Origin: Gammaproteobacteria bacterium
GTDB lineage: Bacteria; Pseudomonadota; Gammaproteobacteria; Chromatiales; Chromatiaceae
Reading direction: 5' to 3'
Length of the DNA: 18,516 bases
NCBI GenBank assembly: GCA_013041975.1
Contig: JABDQZ010000147.1
Span: 1 to 18,516, forward strand
Numbering within the stretch: position 1 is the first letter of the stretch; each line of letters starts with the position of its first letter. The notes under the pieces are model-generated. The model made no database searches. It was given only the letters and a program-made list of their open reading frames with translations, and was not told the DNA's origin. Below, piece after piece: positions 1 through 6,556 of this stretch. A program made the translations under genes and the position numbers.

Positions 1-76
1 GAGCCAAAGCAACGGTTAATCCGGAAAGCGTGTCGTTGCGTACACATTGTTTGCCGGGACAGGTGAGATTAAACAT
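1..76 (-). CDS. SulP-family anion transporter, N-terminal fragment (continues off the window)
   Basis: The minus strand is open from an ATG at 76-74 to the window edge, giving 25 codons. An in-frame TAG lies a short way upstream, so this ATG is the first possible start. The fragment begins MFNLTCPGKQ and then reads DTLSGLTVALA. A cytoplasmic N-terminus running into (L/S)GLTVALxLVPxA at the first membrane helix is typical of SulP sulfate/bicarbonate/anion permeases. The gene is divergent from the peroxiredoxin gene, with about 160 bp between the two starts. The Shine-Dalgarno is weak (a GGAAA a few bases upstream). Only the first few percent of a protein of about 500 residues is visible, so the family call rests on one short motif and the substrate cannot be inferred. 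Confidence 0.6.
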   Translation of the reverse strand, partial: MFNLTCPGKQCVRNDTLSGLTVALA

Positions 77-162
77 GACGGGTTTCCACTGAGAACTAGC
101 CGCGCGATTCTAACAGAATTAAGTTACGCTGCATTGAAAATTGTCATGAGTTGATCGCAAAG

Positions 163-191
163 TTGACTCAAAAGGACGGCACGCATACATT
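163..191 (+). promoter_or_regulatory. candidate sigma-70-like promoter for the peroxiredoxin-kinase operon
   Basis: TTGACT at 163-168 and TACATT at 186-191 are separated by 17 bp. They match the -35 and -10 consensus at five and four of six positions. The site lies about 50 bp before the peroxiredoxin start, inside the divergent spacer shared with the SulP-type gene. I see no clear operator repeat around it. The call is by eye only. Confidence 0.35.
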
Positions 192-225
192 CTGATCTTT
201 AAAACAATAACGATACGTGAATTTT

Positions 226-232
226 AGGAGGT
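226..232 (+). promoter_or_regulatory. strong Shine-Dalgarno of the peroxiredoxin gene
   Basis: AGGAGGT lies seven bases before the ATG at 240. It is the strongest ribosome binding site of any annotated gene in the window. It fixes the peroxiredoxin start and suggests efficient translation of the first gene of the operon. Confidence 0.8.
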
Positions 233-239
233 AGTAATT

Positions 240-701
240 ATGATCCAGCCAGGTGACAAGGCGCCGGAATTCGAATTAGCGGATTCTGATATGAATATCA
301 TCAAGTCGTCCGATTGTATCGGGCAAAATTATGTTGTCTATTTTTATCCGAAAGACGACACGCCCGGTTGCACCATAGAGGCAACGGAATTTACTGACCT
401 GATGTCAGAATTTGAGACGCTGAATACCAAAATTGTAGGTGTCAGCAAGGATAACTGTATCAGTCACGGCAATTTTCGTGACAAGTATGGACTGACGGTG
501 CGCCTGCTGGCTGATGTCGATGGTAAAATGTGTGAAACTTTTGGCGTCTGGCAGGAAAAAGAGAAAAACGGCGTAAAGAAAATGGGTATTGTGCGTTCAA
601 CCTTTATCATAGATGCTGAAGGCATTGTCAGGCATGCCCTGTATAACGTCACCCCAAAAGGTCATGCCGAACAGGTTCTGGAGCTGGTAAAAGCCCTCTG
701 A
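240..701 (+). CDS. bcp: BCP/PrxQ-type thiol peroxidase (peroxiredoxin)
   Basis: This 153-aa cytoplasmic peroxiredoxin should reduce H2O2 and organic hydroperoxides using thioredoxin-type reductants. The active site is seen in FYPKDDTPGCT, with P37, T41 and the peroxidatic Cys44, and R119 lies in the expected IVRSTFII strand. Length is normal for the family. In E. coli BCP the resolving cysteine lies five residues after the peroxidatic one. That position is T49 here, and the alternative PrxQ position about 36 residues on is R80. Remaining cysteines are C26, C73 and C98, so the enzyme is either one-Cys or uses C73 or C98. It is the first gene of the operon and the hybrid kinase starts 23 bp downstream, which suggests peroxide defence is co-expressed with the signalling genes. 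Family assignment is secure; the mechanism is inferred. Confidence 0.95.
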   Translation: MIQPGDKAPEFELADSDMNIIKSSDCIGQNYVVYFYPKDDTPGCTIEATEFTDLMSEFETLNTKIVGVSKDNCISHGNFRDKYGLTVRLLADVDGKMCETFGVWQEKEKNGVKKMGIVRSTFIIDAEGIVRHALYNVTPKGHAEQVLELVKAL

Positions 702-724
702 TCCTGATCCCAGGCGAGTAAATT

Positions 725-3058
725 ATGAAATTGCGTACTCAGATATTACTCGTCCTGCTGGCGTTTGCCCTGCTGCCGCTGATGATCATTATGGCATCCA
801 ATTTCCCGCGGGTGCTGGATATGCTGGGCTCTTTGAACCGCGAACTGTATCTGCAGGACCTGCGTTCCGACTTCCGTGATCTTGATCAGCACCTGGTGTC
901 ACGCCAGGAAATGCTCAAGTTGCTGGCGAAACTGCCCGAGCCTCATGTCATGCTCGGTCAGGTCGAGACCGAAGAGGAAAGCGAAGTCGATGTTGTTCGT
1001 ACCCGATATACGGAATGGATCAATCGCATTCTGCCCGATCAGCTTGATGTCATAGAAATTCAGTTTCTCGATAACGAGGGTAATCTGAGGTTCTGGCTGG
1101 AGCGTGAACGGCAAACAGCTGAATGGAATCCTACGCTGCAGGCGCCCGTATTACCCGAGTCCGAGCTGATTAATGAGACCCTTGGCTCGCAAAGGCTTGG
1201 AGTGAGTATCAGTAAAGTCAGGTTACGCCCTCAACAGAAGGCAACAGATCCGCGCAGATTCATGAACCTGAACCTGACTGCCCCGATGGGGATTGTTCCG
1301 GAACTTGGCGTCGTGGGTGTCGTGGTGATGACGGTTGATATTGGTGGTATGGCCCGGCGTTTTACCGAAACCTTCTGGGCATATGATGATGGCCGATATC
1401 TTGAAGTGTCCAGGCAGGCAGAAACGGGATCCACCGCTTATAAGGATTTTCCCGGCATTGATCAATCTTTTCCGGAAGGTAAGCCCTTTCTCTGGACAGA
1501 TGATGACAACAAACAGCAGGTGATCTGGGTGCCATTGATTCAGACAGAATCATCAGGCCCATTATGGGCAGGGCGTGTTGTTGATGCTTCACCGGTAGCT
1601 GATTTGAGCACCCAGTTGATTTTACGCGTTGGTGGTATGATTCTGGCACTGATGTTGATCGCCTGGCTGGTGGCGCGTTGGCTGGCACAACGGGCCGATG
1701 AAGTTGGCTATGAATTTACTGATGGTGTCACCCGCCTTCTCGAAGATGATGAAAAAGTGGTTTTCAAATGGACATGGACAGACGAGCTCAAATCCTTAAG
1801 CGATAAGCTCACACGGCTGGCATCCAAGCATATCGCCAACAACAAGCAGTTGATTCGCCATACCCGCGAGCTTGAAGAATCAAACCGCTACAAATCACAG
1901 TTTCTGGCCAACGTCAGCCATGAATTGCGCACGCCATTAAACTCGATTTTGCTGTTGTCCAAAATGCTGGCTGACAAGGAAACGGCTTTACCCCAGGAAA
2001 ATGCAGAACAGGCAAAAGTGATCCACAAGGCAGGTAAGGATTTGCAGTTACTGATCGAAGATATTCTCGATCTATCAAAAATAGAAGCGCGCAAGGCCTC
2101 GCTGAACCTGGAAAACATCAACCTTCCGGCCTTGCTGGAAGACCTGGTGAGTCTGATGCAGCCCCAGTTTGATGAGAAACAGTTGTTTCTCGAACTTGAA
2201 ATTGACTGGAAAGCGGCATCAACGATTAACACCGACCCTGACAAACTCAGGCAGATATTGAAAAATTTTCTTTCGAATGCAGTAAAGTTCACTGATAAGG
2301 GAGGGGTGACAGTTTCCTTGTGCCGTATAGAAGATGATCAGTCTTCACAGTTGCCTGTTTGTATCAGCATACGTGATACCGGCATCGGAATTGCGCCAGA
2401 AAAACAGTCACTCGTTTTCCAGGCTTTCAAGCAGGCTGATGGGTCTACCAGCAGACGTTTTGGTGGTACCGGGCTGGGATTAAGTATCAGTCGGGAGCTG
2501 GCACACCTGCTGGGTGGGCATATCGATCTGAAAAGCGAACCGGGAAAAGGTGCTGATTTTCGTTTGAGACTGCCGCTGGTGTTTGATCGCGAAACGATCG
2601 TTGACGAGCAGGTCGGTGTCGATGAGCCGGCGATTGATTCAGGTCAGTTGCAGGCATTAAATGATAAGATAGACTTTAATGGCTTCAACGTGCTCATTAT
2701 CGAGTCAGATGTACCTAATCTGCTGTCCCTGACCACCTTGCTGGAAAACTGGTCGTTGACGGTAACCGGAGCTGGCGATATCGATGAAGCGCTGGAAGTA
2801 CTGGAAGAAGAGACATTTTCGGTCATTCTCATCGATGTGAAAATGTCATCTGCAGATGGGTATGCAGCCCTGAAGAAAATAAGATCAGAGTTTCATTGTG
2901 GCGAGCTGCCAATCATCGCGTTGACGGGTTCTCATGATGATAATGAAATGCAGGCCTGTATGGATGGCGGTGCCAATGCCTATTTGGCAAAACCGATTGA
3001 TCCGGCCGAGCTTGAAAAAACATTTAAAAAGTTTCTTGAAAATAGCCCGAAGTCGTAA
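725..3058 (+). CDS. hybrid sensor histidine kinase with C-terminal receiver domain
   Basis: This 777-aa inner-membrane kinase autophosphorylates a histidine and can pass the phosphate to its own receiver. Helix TM1 is at about 7-25, a large periplasmic sensor spans about 26-297 and TM2 about 298-320, followed by a HAMP-like linker to about 375. The dimerisation box NVSHELRTPLN places the phosphorylated residue at H399. The ATPase has its N box around N514/N518, G1 as DTGIGI at D551 and RFGGTGLGLS near 578-587. The receiver covers about 654-775 with D704, T734 and K756; its acidic pocket reads IIESD rather than the common VDDD. The sensor is not recognised; it may be a PDC/Cache-like fold, but that is a guess. 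AGGCGAG at 712-718 supports the ATG. The response regulator follows after three bases. Confidence 0.95.
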   Translation: MKLRTQILLVLLAFALLPLMIIMASNFPRVLDMLGSLNRELYLQDLRSDFRDLDQHLVSRQEMLKLLAKLPEPHVMLGQVETEEESEVDVVRTRYTEWINRILPDQLDVIEIQFLDNEGNLRFWLERERQTAEWNPTLQAPVLPESELINETLGSQRLGVSISKVRLRPQQKATDPRRFMNLNLTAPMGIVPELGVVGVVVMTVDIGGMARRFTETFWAYDDGRYLEVSRQAETGSTAYKDFPGIDQSFPEGKPFLWTDDDNKQQVIWVPLIQTESSGPLWAGRVVDASPVADLSTQLILRVGGMILALMLIAWLVARWLAQRADEVGYEFTDGVTRLLEDDEKVVFKWTWTDELKSLSDKLTRLASKHIANNKQLIRHTRELEESNRYKSQFLANVSHELRTPLNSILLLSKMLADKETALPQENAEQAKVIHKAGKDLQLLIEDILDLSKIEARKASLNLENINLPALLEDLVSLMQPQFDEKQLFLELEIDWKAASTINTDPDKLRQILKNFLSNAVKFTDKGGVTVSLCRIEDDQSSQLPVCISIRDTGIGIAPEKQSLVFQAFKQADGSTSRRFGGTGLGLSISRELAHLLGGHIDLKSEPGKGADFRLRLPLVFDRETIVDEQVGVDEPAIDSGQLQALNDKIDFNGFNVLIIESDVPNLLSLTTLLENWSLTVTGAGDIDEALEVLEEETFSVILIDVKMSSADGYAALKKIRSEFHCGELPIIALTGSHDDNEMQACMDGGANAYLAKPIDPAELEKTFKKFLENSPKS

Positions 3059-3061
3059 GGT

Positions 3062-3922
3062 ATGAGTGACAAACGTTATACAGGTTTCAAACTGCTGATT
3101 GTTGATGACAATCAGAATAACCTGTTTACGCTACGTACCTTGCTTGAGCGTCACATGGATATTGAAATCGATGAGGCCCTTTCCGGGCAGCAGGCACTTG
3201 AAATTGCACTTGCTGAAAATGATCTTGACCTGATTATTCTTGATGTGCAAATGCCGGAGATGGATGGTTTTCAGACAGCTTCCATGCTCAAGATTCGCAA
3301 GAAAACTCGCGATATTCCCATTATCTTTTTGACCGCGGCTTTCAAGACAGAAGAATTTCAGCAAAAAGGTTACGAAGTGGGTGCCGTTGACTACCTGCTC
3401 AAGCCGATTGATGATAACCAGCTCATCAACAAAATCAGTACCTATTTCCGCCTGATCGAAAAAGAACGTGAAATGAACCGGGTCCTTGAAATAAAGGTTG
3501 CAGAACGAACGGCTGAACTGAACAAGACAAAACTGCATCTGGAAAATATTATCGAACATATGGGCGAAGCCTTGCTGTTGCTCGATCCAACTGGAAAGAT
3601 TCAGGAGGTCAATCCGGCGGCATTGAATATGCTGGGTTATGAAACTGATGAATTGCAGGATATGTCCATTGGTGATGTGTTCGAGGAAGAAGATGATGAA
3701 CAGGCAGGTGCTTTCATGGGAACCTGGCTGGAGGCTTTGATCCGGGCAGGAGCACTTAAGGCCATTGAGGCCCGTTTTGTCACCAAACAGGGTGTGCGAA
3801 TACCCATTCTTTTTTCACGAACCGCCATATCTGATATTAATGGCGAAATAAGTGATATTATTTGTATAGCAAAGGACATGAGCGGTTATGTCCGTGTAGA
3901 CGAGCCGGTCATGGAGGGGTAG
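3062..3922 (+). CDS. response regulator with REC and PAS domains, no recognised output domain
   Basis: This 286-aa cytoplasmic protein has an N-terminal receiver (about 8-128) with acidic pair D15/D16, phospho-acceptor D61 in IILDVQMPEMDG, T91 and K114 in YLLKPID. A charged coiled coil (about 132-160, with KVAERTAELNKTK) leads to a PAS domain with PAC-like end (about 161-275). No DNA-binding, GGDEF, EAL, phosphatase or kinase domain follows, so output must be through protein contacts or the PAS ligand. It starts three bases after the hybrid kinase stop, and the nearest AAGG (3057-3060) is too close to act as a normal ribosome site, so translational coupling is likely. The kinase upstream is the obvious phosphodonor. 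The PAS ligand cannot be read from the sequence. It could also be a relay to the ArsR protein encoded next. Confidence 0.93.
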   Translation: MSDKRYTGFKLLIVDDNQNNLFTLRTLLERHMDIEIDEALSGQQALEIALAENDLDLIILDVQMPEMDGFQTASMLKIRKKTRDIPIIFLTAAFKTEEFQQKGYEVGAVDYLLKPIDDNQLINKISTYFRLIEKEREMNRVLEIKVAERTAELNKTKLHLENIIEHMGEALLLLDPTGKIQEVNPAALNMLGYETDELQDMSIGDVFEEEDDEQAGAFMGTWLEALIRAGALKAIEARFVTKQGVRIPILFSRTAISDINGEISDIICIAKDMSGYVRVDEPVMEG

Positions 3923-3926
3923 TAGA

Positions 3927-4262
3927 ATGAACGACGAAACAGTAAACCAGGCTAATGTGGAAGACACAACACTAACAGCCAATGCGCTCAAGGCAATGGC
4001 TCATCCCCTGCGGTGGAAGATTCTCTGCACTCTCGGCAATACAGAATTATCCGTTGGTGAAATCGTTGAAAAGACCGGTACATCCCAGAGTAATATTTCC
4101 CAGCATCTTGAGCAGTTGCGTAACAAGAACATTCTGACTTCCCGTAAGGAGGCTAATCGTATCTATTACCGCATCCGCAACGACCAGTTGCTGGAACTGA
4201 TTGGCACCATGCGTAATGTATTGTGTCCAACCAACCTTGATGATCGCTATTCAGGCGAATAG
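3927..4262 (+). CDS. ArsR-family winged-helix repressor resembling persulfide sensors SqrR/BigR/HlyU
   Basis: This 111-aa DNA-binding protein has the ArsR fold: KAMAHPLRWKIL, a recognition helix in TSQSNISQHLEQLR (about 52-65) and a wing at about 68-83. The metal-binding CVC box of arsenic sensors is replaced by SVGEI. Instead it has exactly two cysteines, C34 in WKILCTLG and C100 in RNVLCPT, 66 residues apart. As I recall them, SqrR (C41/C107), BigR (C42/C108) and HlyU (C38/C104) have the same spacing and the same KxxILC and C-terminal (Y/L)CP contexts; there the pair forms a tetrasulfide or disulfide that releases DNA. Role as a persulfide or oxidant-sensing repressor is therefore a good inference. 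GGAGGGG at 3913-3919 supports the start, and two tandem TAG codons end the gene before it. Targets are unknown but may include its own operon. Confidence 0.93.
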   Translation: MNDETVNQANVEDTTLTANALKAMAHPLRWKILCTLGNTELSVGEIVEKTGTSQSNISQHLEQLRNKNILTSRKEANRIYYRIRNDQLLELIGTMRNVLCPTNLDDRYSGE

Positions 4263-4282
4263 TCTTTTTTCAGGTAACAGTC

Positions 4283-4471
4283 ATGGAAGTTTGGGAACAA
4301 CTATTACTGGGAGCAATTGGTCTGGGTGTGTTTTTCCTGTTTCGCCCCGGCATCAAGCAGGCCATGGAAAAAAGCCAGAAGGCCGAAAATAAAGATTGGC
4401 AGGGCGTCTTGTTTCCCATCGGGCTTGTAGTACTTTTTGTTATCGTACTCATCTTGCTGGCCCGTAATTGA
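4283..4471 (+). CDS. small two-helix membrane protein of unknown function
   Basis: This predicted 62-aa protein has a hydrophobic N-terminal helix (about 5-20, LLLGAIGLGVFFLF), a short basic and polar loop (RPGIKQAMEKSQKAENKDW) and a strongly hydrophobic C-terminal helix (about 42-60). The layout suggests a hairpin in the inner membrane with the charged loop in the cytoplasm, by the positive-inside rule. I do not recognise the family. It sits between the ArsR gene (20 bp gap) and zapE, whose TTG start overlaps its stop codon, so the two are probably translationally coupled. The ATG is preceded by CAGGTAA, a modest ribosome site. Continuous hydrophobicity and the operon position support it being a real gene. 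Confidence 0.7.
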   Translation: MEVWEQLLLGAIGLGVFFLFRPGIKQAMEKSQKAENKDWQGVLFPIGLVVLFVIVLILLARN

Positions 4472-5547
4472 AGCTGCCTTCTGACTATTATCAACAACTC
4501 ACACATACTGGTGAATTCCAAAGCGATGAATTCCAGTTACAGGCTTTGCCTCATCTGGATCGTTTCTATAACGAATACTTAAAACCAGCACCGAAAGGTT
4601 CATTTTTCTTTTCATCCAAAAAGCCCCTGGTAAAAGGGCTTTACCTGTGGGGTGGTGTTGGTCGTGGTAAAACCTGGATTATGGATTTGCTTTATGATTG
4701 TCTGCAGAGCGACACTAAACGTCGACAGCACTTTCATGCCTTCATGCAGGATGTGCATGGCTGGCTTGGAGAATATTCCGGTAAAAAAGATCCATTGCCT
4801 TTTATAGCCTCAAAGCTGGCAAAGCAATTTGATGTGCTGTTTCTGGATGAATTTCATGTGGTGGATATTGCCGATGCCGTGATACTGGCCCAGTTGCTGC
4901 AAGGTCTGTTCACACACCGAATTGCACTGGTAACCACCTCCAACAGGTTGCCCGAAAACCTTTATAACGAAGGTGTACAGAGAGCCTCATTTTTACCGGC
5001 AATCAGATTACTGGAAACAGAAACTCAAGTGATTCATGTGGGTGGTGGCCATGACTATCGTCGTCAGATTCTTGAACAGTTACCGGTTTATTTTCTGATA
5101 AGCGGATTCACTGCAGATGAACAGTTCATGCAGGAATTCAATGAACTGACTCGAAACCAGGATATCCAGACAGGTGGCAGTCTCGATATTGCCAATCGTG
5201 CCCTGTTCTACAAAAGAAAAGGACTGGATGTTATCTGGTTCTCGTTTGAACAATTATGCAATGGCCCGCGTCATGCCAGTGACTACCTGGAAATAGCCAG
5301 TACTTACCAGACAGTATTTCTGGATGATGTGCCCGCACTGGATGGCAGCCAGGATGACTGCGCACGGCGATTTATCTCGATGATTGATATCTTCTATGAT
5401 CATCATATAAAACTGTTGATCAGTGCCGCAGTCGTGCCGGAAAAATTATACAGTGGTGAGAGGCTGGCATTTGAGTTCAAGCGTACTGTCAGTCGTTTGC
5501 TGGAAATGCAATCCGGTGAGTATTTATCATTGGCACATGAGCTATAA
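4468..5547 (+). CDS. zapE: ZapE-type AAA ATPase (cell division / AFG1-like)
   Basis: This 359-aa protein belongs to the ZapE/AFG1 family, whose E. coli member acts with the FtsZ ring during division under stress. Walker A is GGVGRGKT (62-69) after KGLYLWG, Walker B is VLFLDEFHV with D127/E128, sensor 1 is TTSN around 156-159, and the arginine-bearing QRASFLPAI follows at about 171-179. The C-terminal LKFEF-type block appears as LAFEFKRTVSRLLEMQSGEYL. Length is close to the E. coli protein. The only reasonable start is TTG at 4468: the next in-frame Met lies after Walker A. TTG overlaps the TGA of the small membrane gene by four bases in all, indicating coupled translation. slyX follows 13 bp downstream. 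Confidence 0.95.
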   Translation: MKLPSDYYQQLTHTGEFQSDEFQLQALPHLDRFYNEYLKPAPKGSFFFSSKKPLVKGLYLWGGVGRGKTWIMDLLYDCLQSDTKRRQHFHAFMQDVHGWLGEYSGKKDPLPFIASKLAKQFDVLFLDEFHVVDIADAVILAQLLQGLFTHRIALVTTSNRLPENLYNEGVQRASFLPAIRLLETETQVIHVGGGHDYRRQILEQLPVYFLISGFTADEQFMQEFNELTRNQDIQTGGSLDIANRALFYKRKGLDVIWFSFEQLCNGPRHASDYLEIASTYQTVFLDDVPALDGSQDDCARRFISMIDIFYDHHIKLLISAAVVPEKLYSGERLAFEFKRTVSRLLEMQSGEYLSLAHEL

Positions 5548-5560
5548 AGCGGAATAAATT

Positions 5561-5770
5561 ATGAGTGATTCAGCAGACATAATAGAAGACTTGCAAAGCC
5601 GCCTGGTGTTTCAGGAAGATGCTATTGATCACCTGAACAAAACCGTCGCTGAACAGGCAAGCCAGATAGACATCCTGCAACAGCAGGTCAAGTATCTGCA
5701 CGGCCAAATCAAGCAGATATCAGAACAACAATCAGAGACTGGCACTGCAGAAATACCCCCTCACTATTAA
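5561..5770 (+). CDS. slyX: SlyX family protein
   Basis: This 69-residue protein is almost entirely one coiled coil: LQSRLVFQEDAIDHLNKTV, then a leucine and glutamine heptad to about residue 55, then a polar linker and the terminal tetrapeptide PPHY. E. coli SlyX has the same length, the same LESRLAFQExxIEELNxTV opening and the same PPHY tail. Its molecular role is not established. A weak GCGGAA precedes the ATG. It lies between zapE and the TSUP permease with short gaps on both sides (13 and 15 bp), consistent with one transcript. Confidence 0.93.
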   Translation: MSDSADIIEDLQSRLVFQEDAIDHLNKTVAEQASQIDILQQQVKYLHGQIKQISEQQSETGTAEIPPHY

Positions 5771-5785
5771 AAATCTTCTCTTCTG

Positions 5786-6556
5786 ATGCCAATCGAATCC
5801 CTGCTGCTTTTCACTGCCGGTCTGCTCGGTGGAATACTAAATTCAATCGCCGGTGGCGGAACCTTCATTACATTTCCGGCATTGCTAATCGCCGGTGTTC
5901 CGCCAATCAGTGCCAACGCCACCAATACCTTCGCTGTCAGTGCCGGCTACATCAGCGGAACCTGGGCATTAAGGCAAGAGCTTTCTGCGCATAAAAAAGC
6001 ATTACCGGGAATCATATTTATCAGCCTGGCAGGTGGATTGGCAGGTGCATGGTTGCTGCTACAAACACCGGAGCAACTCTTCAGGCAGGCGATCCCCTGG
6101 TTATTGCTGTTTGCCACGCTGCTTTTCATATACGGAGAAAATATTAACCGCTTTTTTGCATGGCTTGATATGAAACACCGTCATGCCAGTGTGATTGCCA
6201 AAGGTTTGTCGGTGTTGATGTTGTTATCTGTAACAACCTATGGAGGTTTTTTCAATGCAGGTCTGGGTATCGTAATATTGAGTTACCTGTCATTGGCAGG
6301 CTATAGCAATATCAATGAGATGAATGGCATCAAGTTGCTGATTTCATCGGTTGTTTCATTAATTGCGGTCGTTATTTTCATGCTCGATGATGTGATTGCC
6401 TGGTATGAAGGCAGTATTGTGTTACTGGGTTCACTGGCCGGTGGTTACCTGGCAGCACATTATTCACGTAGCTTGTCGCAAACGCATGTTCGCATCATAG
6501 TCATCATTATCAGTGTATTGATTACGACATATTATTTTTATCAGCATTATCTGTGA
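5786..6556 (+). CDS. TSUP (TauE/SafE) family membrane permease, probable sulfur-anion exporter
   Basis: This 256-aa, very hydrophobic inner-membrane protein has about eight predicted helices in two repeats. Each repeat opens with the family glycine motif: NSIAGGGTFITFPALL (19-34) followed by ANATNTFAV, and TTYGGFFNAGLGIVILSYL (about 150-168) followed by NEMNGIKLL. TSUP members export sulfite, sulfoacetate, thiosulfate or related anions, and some are linked to BigR-type regulators, so the ArsR gene about 1.5 kb upstream on the same strand is suggestive. Substrate cannot be decided from sequence. No strong ribosome site is seen before the ATG, which lies 15 bp after slyX. The 3' end overlaps the convergent kinase gene by 35 bp. 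Confidence 0.92.
   Translation: MPIESLLLFTAGLLGGILNSIAGGGTFITFPALLIAGVPPISANATNTFAVSAGYISGTWALRQELSAHKKALPGIIFISLAGGLAGAWLLLQTPEQLFRQAIPWLLLFATLLFIYGENINRFFAWLDMKHRHASVIAKGLSVLMLLSVTTYGGFFNAGLGIVILSYLSLAGYSNINEMNGIKLLISSVVSLIAVVIFMLDDVIAWYEGSIVLLGSLAGGYLAAHYSRSLSQTHVRIIVIIISVLITTYYFYQHYL

Noticed and set aside
550..3058. A frameshift or gene fusion artefact creating the hybrid kinase
   Set aside because: Transmembrane, HAMP-like, HisKA, ATPase and REC parts follow in the normal order in one uninterrupted frame.
3131..3559. A 142-codon open frame antisense to the REC-PAS regulator
   Set aside because: It is fully covered by a gene with conserved REC motifs and shows no family motif of its own.
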